From: Paenibacillus pasadenensis
GTDB taxonomy: Bacteria > Bacillota > Bacilli > Paenibacillales > Paenibacillaceae
Reading direction: 5' to 3'
DNA length: 64,000 nucleotides
Assembly (NCBI RefSeq): GCF_023715725.1
Contig: NZ_JAMBOT010000001.1
Span: forward strand, 434,001 to 498,000
Below, in pieces: positions 52,666 to 59,708 of the stretch. The notes under the pieces are model-generated. The model made no database searches and was not told the origin of the DNA. It saw nothing but the letters and a program-made list of their open reading frames with translations. The translations under genes were made by a program, and so were the position numbers. Position 1 is the first letter of the stretch, and each line of letters begins with the position of its first letter.

Positions 52666-52962
52666 CTATAGGAGCTGGGATTTTTGATCCAGCGCTTCAT
52701 ACAATTGAGCCAGATTGCGCTCCAGGCGGCTAATAATGGCCTTGCCCGCCGATTCCTCAATCAGTCCCGCCCGAACGGCAAAATCAACCTCTCGGGACAA
52801 GCCATACATCTGGGTATCGAGAACCTCTTCATAGAGAGGGCACTTGCGGGTTGCAAGATTTTCCATCTGCACTTCAATCAGCTTCTCAATCTTGTTCGCG
52901 TCATCCTGCAGCAGTTGAACAGCCTTCTGATGCAGATGGACCAGAACTTCCGGTGAAGACAT
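52666..52962 (-). CDS. ylaN: YlaN family protein (iron homeostasis, DUF1507)
   Basis: 98 residues from ATG at 52962 (GGGGGG seven bases upstream). It closely follows B. subtilis Yla[54 protein letters not shown], and [12 protein letters not shown]. YlaN is needed for growth at low iron and has been reported to act on Fur, so it may connect with the Fur-box operon at 31.7 kb in this window; that link is inference. In B. subtilis ylaN is next to ftsW; here the CAX and Asp23 genes intervene. Confidence 0.92.
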   Translation of the reverse strand: MSSPEVLVHLHQKAVQLLQDDANKIEKLIEVQMENLATRKCPLYEEVLDTQMYGLSREVDFAVRAGLIEESAGKAIISRLERNLAQLYEALDQKSQLL

Positions 52963-53077
52963 AGTTTCCCCCCCTGTGCGGATGTCTCGCCGTATGTCAT
53001 CGTATGCCGTAATATCTTTAATATTAGACGATTCGAGTCCAATACACAAGGACGAACAACCAAGTGGAGCAATAACA

Positions 53078-53117
53078 AAGAAGGCGCCTCCCCCCGTCCA
53101 GCAGGGAGAGACGCCCT
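53078..53117 (-). terminator. Terminator of the HPr-like gene
   Basis: Minus-strand AAGGGCGTCTCTCCC pairs imperfectly with GGGGGAGGCGCCTT and is followed by CTTTGTTATT, seven bases after the stop. Confidence 0.5.
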
Positions 53118-53124
53118 TTGCGGC

Positions 53125-53367
53125 TTATTCGCCGACAATAGTAATGTTCAGGTTGTGCTTTGCGAACACTTCGGCAAGAGCCTGTTTCGCCTCATCTGCA
53201 TCCGGTCCGTGGACGTGGAGCTCATAAGAATGGCCGCCGACCAACGTGGTGAACAGGCCCAGAATACTTTTGACGTCGATGTACTTGTTGTCTGCCTGAA
53301 GCACGATTGACGAACGGAACCTGCCGGCAACTTGAGAAATTTCTACGATAGCCGCATTGTTGGACAT
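53125..53367 (-). CDS. HPr-like protein lacking the phosphorylatable histidine (Crh-like)
   Basis: 80 residues, ATG with AGGGAGG eight bases upstream and an in-frame stop just before. The segment YIDVKSILGLFTTLVGG matches the HPr region around the regulatory Ser46 (VNLKSIMGVMSLG), so Ser34 is the equivalent. The GIHARPA loop with the catalytic His15 is absent: the N-terminus AAIVEISQVAGRFRSS aligns either over that loop with Arg replacing His, or after it. It therefore cannot pass phosphate to sugars, but could be phosphorylated on Ser by HPr kinase like Crh, the CcpA corepressor. A cre-like site overlaps its own promoter. Confidence 0.75.
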   Translation of the reverse strand: MSNNAAIVEISQVAGRFRSSIVLQADNKYIDVKSILGLFTTLVGGHSYELHVHGPDADEAKQALAEVFAKHNLNITIVGE

Positions 53368-53395
53368 GGGTATTCCTCCCTGTTAAAAAAACATA

Positions 53396-53440
53396 AGAAA
53401 ACGTTTCCTTTACTATACTCTGAAACATTCTCCTGTTCAA
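53396..53440 (-). promoter_or_regulatory. Promoter with overlapping cre-like site for the HPr-like gene
   Basis: Minus strand: TTGAAC (53440-53435), 17 bases, TATAGT (53417-53412). Directly downstream, covering the expected transcription start, is AAGGAAACGTTTTCT (53410-53396), which fits the cre consensus at all but one position. CcpA bound there would repress by blocking initiation or clearance. Confidence 0.55.
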
Positions 53441-53498
53441 GACAAACACACGTAAATTATAACCTTTCATGGCAGATTAGAACCATGATCCGTTTATC

Positions 53499-54614
53499 TT
53501 ATTTCAAACGATCCGGATTTAGCCCTTCCAGCTCTGGAAGGACAAAAATGCCATCCTTGCGAATCAGCACGTCGTCAAAATAAATCTCCCCGCCTCCGTA
53601 TTCCGGACGCTGAATAAGCACGAGATCCCAATGCACGGCGGAACGGTTGCCGTTATCCGCTTCTTCATAAGCTTGGCCTGGCGTAAAATGCAGCGAGCCG
53701 GCGATCTTTTCGTCAAATAACGTGTCGTTCATCGGATGCAAAATGTAGGGATTAAAGCCAAGGCTGAATTCGCCGATGTAACGCGCGCCCTCATCCGTAT
53801 CCAGAATTTCATTGATGCGCTTCTCGTCGCTGCTCGTCGCCTTGACGATGCGGCCGTTTTCGAACGTGAACGAAATGTTGTCAAACGTAACGCCCGAGTT
53901 CACGCTGGAGGTATTGTACGTAATCGTCCCTTGTACCGAATCCTTCACCGGAGCCGTGTAAAGCTCCCCGTCCGGGATGTTGCGCTCGCCGGCGCATTTG
54001 ACGGAACCGATGCCTTTAATGGAGAAGCTGAGATCCGTTCCGGGACCGACGATGCGGACTTTGTCCGTCCGGTCCATCAGCCCCTTGAGCGGAGTCATCG
54101 CCTCCTCCATGCGGCTGTAATCGAGATTGCATACATCGAAATAGAAATCCTCGAACGCTTCGGTGCTCATTTTGGCAAGCTGGGCCATCGAGTTGCTCGG
54201 ATAGCGCAGCACGACCCATTTGGTCTGTTTGACGCGAATTTCGGAATGAACCGGATGGGAATACAGCTGCTGGTACAGCTTCATTTTATCCTCGGGAACA
54301 TCCGACAGCTCGTTGACGTTTTCGCCGGAGCGGATGGCTATGTATCCTTGCATTTGTTTCATGCGCGCTTGATCGAGGCTGGACCAGAGCTCAATCTGTT
54401 CTTCGCTGGCGTTAAGGAGCAGGGAGCGAAGCACGGAGCGGTCGCTCGTCTCGACGAAAGGCCGTCCGCCTGCGCGGGCCACCTCTTCCACCAGACATTT
54501 GGCAAGCTCCCGTTCAGGGCCTATCATATCAATTAAAATATTTTCACCGGGCTGGACGCGCACGGAATGGCGGACCAGATTAGCGGCTAAAATTTGCAGG
54601 CGCGGATCTCGCAT
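53499..54614 (-). CDS. M29-family (AmpS-type) metallo-aminopeptidase
   Basis: Protein of 371 residues, GAGAGGAG before the ATG. M29 pattern: LAANLVRHSVRVQPGENILIDM near the N-terminus, GTDLSFSIKG, CAGERNIPDGELYTAPVKDSVQGTI (metal-binding Glu), the GARYIGEFSLGFNP segment (Glu) and SAVHWDLVLIQRPEYGGGEIYFDD (His, Asp). Cytoplasmic, Co2+/Zn2+-dependent, broad release of N-terminal residues. Monocistronic. Confidence 0.93.
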   Translation of the reverse strand: MRDPRLQILAANLVRHSVRVQPGENILIDMIGPERELAKCLVEEVARAGGRPFVETSDRSVLRSLLLNASEEQIELWSSLDQARMKQMQGYIAIRSGENVNELSDVPEDKMKLYQQLYSHPVHSEIRVKQTKWVVLRYPSNSMAQLAKMSTEAFEDFYFDVCNLDYSRMEEAMTPLKGLMDRTDKVRIVGPGTDLSFSIKGIGSVKCAGERNIPDGELYTAPVKDSVQGTITYNTSSVNSGVTFDNISFTFENGRIVKATSSDEKRINEILDTDEGARYIGEFSLGFNPYILHPMNDTLFDEKIAGSLHFTPGQAYEEADNGNRSAVHWDLVLIQRPEYGGGEIYFDDVLIRKDGIFVLPELEGLNPDRLK

Positions 54615-54713
54615 GGCTGCAGCTCCTCTCGGAATGGATTTACTGGAATTTCACGTACATCCTAACACGAGCGTTCCTGCTTCTGCACGGCTTTACGTTT
54701 TTGCGTCAGCGTA

Positions 54714-55397
54714 CTAATGAAAGCCATGGAATTGAAAGGCGATTCGCCGCTTTTCTTCTTTTGCTGAGCCTTTGGTATTGTAGGTCAGTGTGGAGTTCTC
54801 GGTTAAAGAAATGGGAACAAGCCGATGCCGGTCGACAAGCAGCACATATTCCGTCCGTGCCTGCAATGTGCTCATTCGAGCGCTCCAATCTTGTTCTCCC
54901 AAGCTTTTCAAACCGGAATTATCAGAGGCGCGAAGCGTCCGGACTCCCTTCCGTTGTTTGTCAAGCCGTTCCCTCCATAGCCGCTGCGACTGTTCTTTGC
55001 GGGGAGTCACAATGAGGCATGCCGTTCCCGAGTCGGATCGCGCTTCATCTAATTTTACCGCCGCTTTATGCCGCAGCAGTCCTTCGAGCAACGCAGAAGG
55101 GTTATAACCGTCATCGCCAAGCCGGTCGCTCCCCGAAGAAAGCAGCGTCACGCCGCCGATTTGCTTTAATTTTAAGCCGTCATGCCTTTGCACGGTTCCG
55201 CTGAATACCGTCTTTTCCTCCCCTGCCTGCAGAGTGCCGACCGATTCCCCGTTGAAGGTATATTGTTCTCGCGCGGAAAGCCCCGATACCGTCAACCGCA
55301 GCAGATCCGCAGGCGAACGCTGCCCGTCGCTTCCGCAGCCTGAAAGCAAAGATTGCAAGCCAATCAACATGATTAGGATTCGAATGAGTCCGGCCAT
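54714..55397 (-). CDS. Putative lipoprotein of unknown function
   Basis: 227 residues from ATG at 55397 (AAAGGAG eight bases upstream). Signal with IRILIMLIGLQSLLSGC lipobox, so it should be lipid-anchored outside the cell. The mature domain has LRLTVSGLSAREQYTFNGESVGTL, a TACLIVTPRKEQSQRLWRERLDKQ region and a final beta-rich part TEYVLLVDRHRLVPISL. The layout, with a term like YTFNGESV and a late LVPISL, resembles outer-surface lipoproteins that chaperone or sense, but no family could be named. Confidence 0.75.
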   Translation of the reverse strand: MAGLIRILIMLIGLQSLLSGCGSDGQRSPADLLRLTVSGLSAREQYTFNGESVGTLQAGEEKTVFSGTVQRHDGLKLKQIGGVTLLSSGSDRLGDDGYNPSALLEGLLRHKAAVKLDEARSDSGTACLIVTPRKEQSQRLWRERLDKQRKGVRTLRASDNSGLKSLGEQDWSARMSTLQARTEYVLLVDRHRLVPISLTENSTLTYNTKGSAKEEKRRIAFQFHGFH

Positions 55398-55483
55398 ATT
55401 CCCAGCTCCTTTCATTTAGGTATAGATTGTCCTGTTTCGCCGGACAATTATGCGGCATTATCGGCGGCGATGCCGATAGCGCC

Positions 55484-55513
55484 TTGACACTCCATGCTCC
55501 AATCCTTTAATAT
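55484..55513 (+). promoter_or_regulatory. Strong sigma-A promoter of rpsD
   Basis: TTGACA (55484-55489), 18 bases, TAATAT (55508-55513); near-consensus, as expected for a ribosomal protein gene. Confidence 0.8.
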
Positions 55514-55514
55514 T

Positions 55515-55684
55515 AGTTGTTGAATATAGGCCAAAGGTTTTGTGACACCCTCATGGGTGCCGCAGCTGCGGGGACAGCGGCTGAACTCTCCCTTCAGGTC
55601 ATGGCTTGTCCATGTTCATGCGGTACTCGGCGAAACGTTGGACCCTTTTCAAACATTCCATTTGAAGAAGGAGTTACACCCAAT
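55515..55684 (+). promoter_or_regulatory. Leader of rpsD, candidate S4 autoregulatory RNA
   Basis: About 165 bases of untranslated RNA lie between the promoter and the rpsD start. It contains several possible helices (for example CACCCTCATGGGTG, and GCCGCAGCTGCGG). In B. subtilis S4 represses its own mRNA by binding such a leader. The position, length and folded character fit; the exact match to the known consensus was not tested. Confidence 0.45.
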
Positions 55685-56290
55685 ATGTCACGTTATACAG
55701 GTCCCAAGTTTAAACTTAGCCGCCGTCTCGGCATTTCCCTGAGCGGTACGGGCAAAGAGCTCGCAAAACGTCCTTTCCCTCCAGGTCAGCACGGCCAAGC
55801 GAGCCAACGTAAAAAAGTAAGCGGCTACGGCCTGCAGCTGGCTGAGAAGCAAAAGCTCCGCCACATGTACGGTGTAAACGAGAAGCAATTCCGCAACCTG
55901 TTCGACAAAGCTTCCAAGCTGAAAGGTATCTCCGGCGAGAACTTCATGTTCCTGCTTGAGAGCCGTCTGGACAACCTCGTTTACCGCCTTGGCTTCGCGA
56001 ACTCCCGTGCGGGCGCTCGTCAGCTTGTTGCTCACGGCCACATTACGGTCAACGGCAAAAAAGTCGACATCGCTTCCTACCAAGTTCAAACTGGCGACGT
56101 AATCGGCCTGCGCGAGCGCAGCCGTTCCCTGAAGTCGGTTAAAGAAGCAATGGAAGGCCGTCACCACCTGCCAACCTACCTGGAGTTCAACGACCAGGCT
56201 GTTGAAGGCAAGTATATCCGTCTTCCAGAGCGCAGCGAGCTGAGCTCCGACATCGACGAAAAACAAATCGTCGAGTTCTACAGCCGTTAA
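55685..56290 (+). CDS. rpsD: 30S ribosomal protein S4
   Basis: 201 residues starting [19 protein letters not shown] with AAGGAG thirteen bases upstream. S4 RNA-binding fold [37 protein letters not shown], and [30 protein letters not shown] at the end. No Cys in the N-terminal part, so it is the zinc-free form. S4 nucleates 30S assembly. Monocistronic with its own terminator. Confidence 0.98.
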   Translation: MSRYTGPKFKLSRRLGISLSGTGKELAKRPFPPGQHGQASQRKKVSGYGLQLAEKQKLRHMYGVNEKQFRNLFDKASKLKGISGENFMFLLESRLDNLVYRLGFANSRAGARQLVAHGHITVNGKKVDIASYQVQTGDVIGLRERSRSLKSVKEAMEGRHHLPTYLEFNDQAVEGKYIRLPERSELSSDIDEKQIVEFYSR

Positions 56291-56318
56291 GAGAGCTGGA
56301 ACGCAAGTTGCTACGAAA

Positions 56319-56364
56319 AAAAGCCCAAAACCCCTGTACGCAGGCGGTTTCGGGCTTTTTTTAT
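56319..56364 (+). terminator. Terminator of rpsD
   Basis: GCCC(A)AAACC...AGG / ...GGTTT(C)GGGC stem with a GTACGC loop and a TTTTTTTATT tail. Confidence 0.9.
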
Positions 56365-56516
56365 TAAATCAACAATACGCAGGATAATGGTCATGGTCAT
56401 TAATGTACCAATCTGGGGCTAGGTTTGGAGCTAAAATATAACGTCGGGTAGACGCTCTATATATCTCAATTTCGTATCAAACGGATCATAAGCCGATGAG
56501 AAGTCGACCTCCTCGC

Positions 56517-56544
56517 GTTATAGTACCGTATACGGTACTATAAC
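56517..56544. promoter_or_regulatory. Perfect 28-bp palindrome upstream of hicA (likely HicB operator)
   Basis: GTTATAGTACCGTA is followed at once by its exact reverse complement, with no central gap. It ends 15 bases before the hicA start, next to the GGGAGGTGAG ribosome binding site. HicB antitoxins with a ribbon-helix-helix domain bind such palindromes to control their own operon. The rest of the 268-base gap after rpsD holds its terminator and no recognised gene. Confidence 0.75.
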
Positions 56545-56559
56545 TGCGGGAGGTGAGAC

Positions 56560-56787
56560 ATGGCAAAGGTCGCGAAGATCATCGAAAAGATGAAAGCCGC
56601 CCCAAACGGAATTGATTTCAGAGAAGCTGTGAAAGTGCTCGAAGCCCATGGCTATAAACACTTAAAGCCAAACGGCGGCTGTCATCACAACTTTCGTAAT
56701 GACGCTGGAGACGTCATCACGATAAAAAAATCAAATCCACTCAAGGCGGCTTACGTAAAGGATGTGCTTAGCAGAATCGGGGTTTAG
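56560..56787 (+). CDS. hicA: HicA-type toxin (mRNA interferase)
   Basis: 75 residues, ATG preceded by GGGAGGTGAG. Small dsRBD-like fold: FREAVKVLEAHGYKHLKPNGGCHHNFRNDAGDVITI, with the motif G-x-C-H-H-x-F containing the catalytic His, then SNPLKAAYVKDVLSRIGV. HicA cleaves mRNA and stops growth unless HicB is present. The usual sequence is GSHHxF; here a Cys precedes the His pair. The antitoxin gene follows in the usual order. Confidence 0.88.
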   Translation: MAKVAKIIEKMKAAPNGIDFREAVKVLEAHGYKHLKPNGGCHHNFRNDAGDVITIKKSNPLKAAYVKDVLSRIGV

Positions 56788-56839
56788 CCCTCGGTTTTGT
56801 GCATATCCTCATTATAACATACGACCTTTGCTAAAAATT

Positions 56840-57199
56840 ATGAGCGATAAAGACTTGGCGTATTACATGGCTTTGCCGTACACCTTGGTCATTAAAGAGA
56901 TAACCGACGAAACCGGGCATTACTATTTCGGCTCGTACCTTGAGTTAGACGGCTGCCAATCACACGGGGATACCATGGCCGAGCTAGTGGAGAGCATCAA
57001 GGAGGCCAAAGAGGACTGGCTCTCCGTAAAACTTGAATTTGGAGATCCAATCCCTGAGCCGGTATCGGGTCCCGACGAAAGGTATAGCGGCAAGTTTAAC
57101 CTTCGGCTGCCTAAAAGCCTGCATCGCCAGCTATCCGAAACGGCCGACTTGGAGGGCGTTAGCCTGAATCAGTACATCCTCTTCCGGCTTAGTCAGTAA
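56840..57199 (+). CDS. hicB: HicB-type antitoxin with ribbon-helix-helix domain
   Basis: 119 residues. N-terminal RNase H-like fold with LPYTLVIKEITDETGHYYFGSYLELDGCQSHGDTMAELVESIKEAKEDWL, then a C-terminal ribbon-helix-helix YSGKFNLRLPKSLHRQLSETADLEGVSLNQYI for DNA binding. It neutralises HicA and should bind the palindrome upstream of hicA. The ATG at 56840 has no clear ribosome binding site and lies 52 bases after the hicA stop, so expression may depend on the upstream gene or a different start. Confidence 0.85.
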   Translation: MSDKDLAYYMALPYTLVIKEITDETGHYYFGSYLELDGCQSHGDTMAELVESIKEAKEDWLSVKLEFGDPIPEPVSGPDERYSGKFNLRLPKSLHRQLSETADLEGVSLNQYILFRLSQ

Positions 57200-57210
57200 T
57201 CAAAACGCCT

Positions 57211-57242
57211 GCCCGCCGATTCCTAATCCTGGCGGGCTTTAA
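57211..57242. terminator. Hairpin after hicB
   Basis: GCCCGCC/GGCGGGC with a 13-base loop, TTT on the plus side and GGCGTTTTG on the minus side. It is part of the block duplicated at 58622-58653. Confidence 0.55.
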
Positions 57243-57294
57243 GTTTGCTCAACGTGCTATTCATGTCTATTTCCCTAAGGCACCAGGACACACA
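57219..57294 (-). pseudogene. Broken copy of the 3' end of the 58656-58904 winged-helix gene
   Basis: About 75 bases closely match 58636-58712, covering the last 15 or so codons of the winged-helix gene plus part of its terminator. In the minus-strand reading an extra base near the ..LVP codons puts a stop before the end and shifts the rest. No 5' half remains; DNA beyond 57300 leads into the gerC-type gene. Probably a paralogue cut when gerC arrived or by recombination. Confidence 0.65.
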
Positions 57295-57409
57295 ATACCG
57301 CCCAATACCTTCTCCCCCCTATCCCTTCACTAGCTGGATAAAGCCACCAATAATCGGGAACAATGTTTTTGGATACATGCATAATTATCACAAGTCAGGA
57401 GGGCGTCTT

Positions 57410-58605
57410 ATGTTGCGCCGAGTCACACTTGTGCTGCTTTGCCTAGCAATTCTAAGCGGCTGTTGGAGCCGTCGTGAATTAAACGATCTGCTGATTGTAC
57501 TTGGCATAGCTGTGGACTGGCAGGACGGGAAGTACCTTGTCTCTTATCAGGTCGTTAATCCGAATGAAATCTCCACTAAAAGAGCGGCACTTATCGAACA
57601 CCTGTCGTACTTTATCAAGAGAAGGGAAATACGTTATTTGAAGCATCACGAGCCCTAACAACAAGAGCTCCGAGAATGCTTTATTACGGGCATCTACAGC
57701 TTTTTATCGTTAGTGAAGAAGTTGCTCGTAGAGGGCTTAGCGGAGTGGTTGACAGTACCTTGCGAAATAATGAAGCTCGAATGGACTATAACGTGGTTAT
57801 TGCACGCGGGATAAACGCTGAGGACGTTTTAAAACTGTACACTCCATTAGAAAAGATTCCGACATACAGCATGCAGCAAGCTCTTCAACGCTCAGAAAAG
57901 GATTGGGCTCCAACTGCAGCCATTAATATGGATAAGATGCTGCATCTTATTAAAAGTGATGGGCAGCAACTAGTCCTGACCGGTATTGAGATTAAAGGGA
58001 ATCGTAAAAAAGCAGATGAGAAAAAGAATCTGGAAGGATTTAAGCCTGCAGCCTTTTTCCAATATGATGGCCTCGCTGCATTTAAAGGAGACCGACTTGT
58101 CGGCTGGTTAAATGAAAAGGAAAGTAAGGGCTACTCCGATACAACCGGTCTTTTAATAAGCACTTCGCTGGAACTTCCATGCGGCAACAGTCAATATACA
58201 GGCCTGGAAATTAATGCGACAAAAACAAAGATTGTCCCAAAGAAAAAGAATGGTGAACTATCCTATACGATTCAGTTGTATTACACTGGCGATGTGGTTG
58301 AAAACTCTTGTGAATCTATAAATCTGACTGATCCATCTGTCTTTCCGGTATTGGAGAAAAAAGCTGAAGAAATTCTTTTAGGAAACGCGGAAACCGCGAT
58401 GAAATGGGCTAAAACACATCGTACAGACCTGATTGGTTTAGGGCTTGCAACAAAGCGTAAATACCCTAAGTATTGGAAGACTGTAACCGAAGAATGGGAC
58501 GATGTTACCTTTCCTAAAACTGAGGTGAAATATGATGTTCAGGTTAAAATCAACACAACGGGTACAATAGGAAATTCCATTTCGCCGAATCAAAAAGCGG
58601 GTTAG
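57410..58605 (+). pseudogene. gerC-type spore germination lipoprotein gene with a frameshift
   Basis: Begins with ATG at 57410 after CAGGAGGG and a lipoprotein signal LVLLCLAILSGCWSRRELNDL, then VLGIAVDWQDGKYLVSYQVVNPNEIST typical of Ger(x)C proteins. The frame is lost near 57581-57586 (AAAAGAGCGG instead of AAAAGCGG, or one lost base). In the next frame the protein continues as TPVVLYQEKGNTLFEASRALTTRAPRMLYYGHLQLFIVSEE to the stop at 58605. Without the shift it would be 397 residues, the normal length. GerC subunits act with GerA and GerB membrane subunits; neither is nearby, so it is an orphan. AT-richer than its neighbours. Confidence 0.85.
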
Positions 58606-58621
58606 ATTTAAATTCGCTCTC

Positions 58622-58653
58622 AAAAAAACCCACCGGCTCCTAATCCCGGCGGG
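58622..58653 (-). terminator. Terminator of the winged-helix gene
   Basis: Minus-strand CCCGCCGGG/CCGGTGGG stem followed by TTTTTTTG, three bases after the stop at 58656. Confidence 0.8.
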
Positions 58654-58655
58654 CT

Positions 58656-58904
58656 TCAAAGTTTGCTCAACGTACTATTCATGTCAATTTCCCGCGGCAC
58701 TAAGACACGACTAGCGCCGCGAATTTCCGGATCGAACTGGATATACCCTTCCTGCTCTAGCCCGCGCAGAGCCGCCTGCACCTTTGCCTCTGGACGGCCG
58801 CTGAACTTGGACAGCACCGCGACACTCGGGAAATACTTATATCTGCTAATGTAATTGCTTGCGATCCGCAGCAGCTTGCGCTCTGTGTCGGTTAACTGCC
58901 TCAC
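58656..58904 (-). CDS. Small winged-helix DNA-binding protein
   Basis: 82 residues from GTG at 58904 with AGGAG eleven bases upstream. A winged-helix pattern LTDTERKLLRIASNYISRYKYFPSVAVLSKFSGRPEAKVQAALRGLEQEGYIQFDPEI, similar to the N-terminal DNA-binding part of LexA and phage-type repressors; the fold ends in a short tail REIDMNSTLSKL. There is no protease or effector domain. A broken copy of its 3' end lies 1.4 kb away. The target is unknown; hicAB and the gerC remnant lie downstream of it on the other strand. Confidence 0.6.
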   Translation of the reverse strand: MRQLTDTERKLLRIASNYISRYKYFPSVAVLSKFSGRPEAKVQAALRGLEQEGYIQFDPEIRGASRVLVPREIDMNSTLSKL

Positions 58905-59067
58905 GAGTCATCACACTCCTGTGCCGATCTTAACACAAACATTTGTTCTCATAAAGCCAAAAAGCCCGCCGACCCTCAAAGGTCCGCAGTCTCTTTTTTT
59001 ATTTCGAGTCTAAACCAATCCTTCTATATTCTCATATGTTGATAGAAATGTTATAGGAGGTATAACT

Positions 59068-59556
59068 ATGAAGCTAGGTATGATTTTGGTTTTGTTTATT
59101 TTGTTGGTAATTATAGTACAAACTTTCGGCTCTTACCATAGACGGTTTAGCGGCGACCGTAATGAAAATGGGAATGAGAATGGAAATGGCGCTTTGAATC
59201 GGGAAAGCTTTCGGATCATTAATGAGACCAGTTCAATTACTTTTACCTACATTAGCACGCCTGGGTCTATTGAGCCTTCCCCATCGAATATCTTGGCTCC
59301 TAATGGGGGCGAAAATTTCTTTGAATTACCGTTTGTATTAGGAAGTTGGATAAGTAGAACAGTATTTTATATCGGGACTTTCCCTGACGGCTCTAATGCT
59401 GGAACACTACAGTTTACACTAGATGAAAGAAATCTATTTGTCAGCGGCCGGTATTTCAGGTCAACCTCCATTACGGCGGTTAGTGTTCCAGTTGGAACAA
59501 TTGAAAATACAAGTTCGTTACGTTTAATAATCCGTGATAACACAGCCCTATTTTGA
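59068..59556 (+). CDS. Membrane-anchored protein of unknown function
   Basis: 162 residues with AGGAGG eight bases before the ATG. An N-terminal helix (LGMILVLFILLVIIVQTF) is followed by an Asn/Gly/Glu-rich linker with NEN repeats and a beta-rich domain of about 110 residues (SSITFTYISTPGSIEPSPSNI, FVLGSWISRTVFYIGTFPDGSNAGTLQFTL). It should sit outside the membrane. AT-rich like the neighbouring accessory genes. No family recognised. Confidence 0.65.
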   Translation: MKLGMILVLFILLVIIVQTFGSYHRRFSGDRNENGNENGNGALNRESFRIINETSSITFTYISTPGSIEPSPSNILAPNGGENFFELPFVLGSWISRTVFYIGTFPDGSNAGTLQFTLDERNLFVSGRYFRSTSITAVSVPVGTIENTSSLRLIIRDNTALF

Positions 59557-59611
59557 GCTAAACAAAAAGGAGCTCGCCGACCACAGGGTCAGTGGGCTGG
59601 TGTGGCACAGC

Positions 59612-59652
59612 CAAAAAGGCAGTCCTCCCTACCGGGAAGGCTGCCTTTTTGT
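59612..59652. terminator. Bidirectional terminator between the 59068 gene and floT
   Basis: AAAAAGGCAG...TCCC / GGGA...CTGCCTTTTTG stem with a small internal mismatch and TACC loop. Confidence 0.85.
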
Positions 59653-59708
59653 TTGGCCTTTTAAGAAAGAATATAAAAGAATTTAAGTATTGTTTAACGT
59701 ATGCTCTT

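Noticed and set aside
57245..57409. 55-codon upstream extension of the gerC-type frame
   Set aside because: The ATG at 57410 follows CAGGAGGG and starts a proper lipoprotein signal; the extension covers the broken copy of the winged-helix gene.
57410..58605. Programmed frameshift in the gerC-type gene
   Set aside because: No slippery heptamer, downstream pseudoknot or family precedent; a simple indel explains it better.
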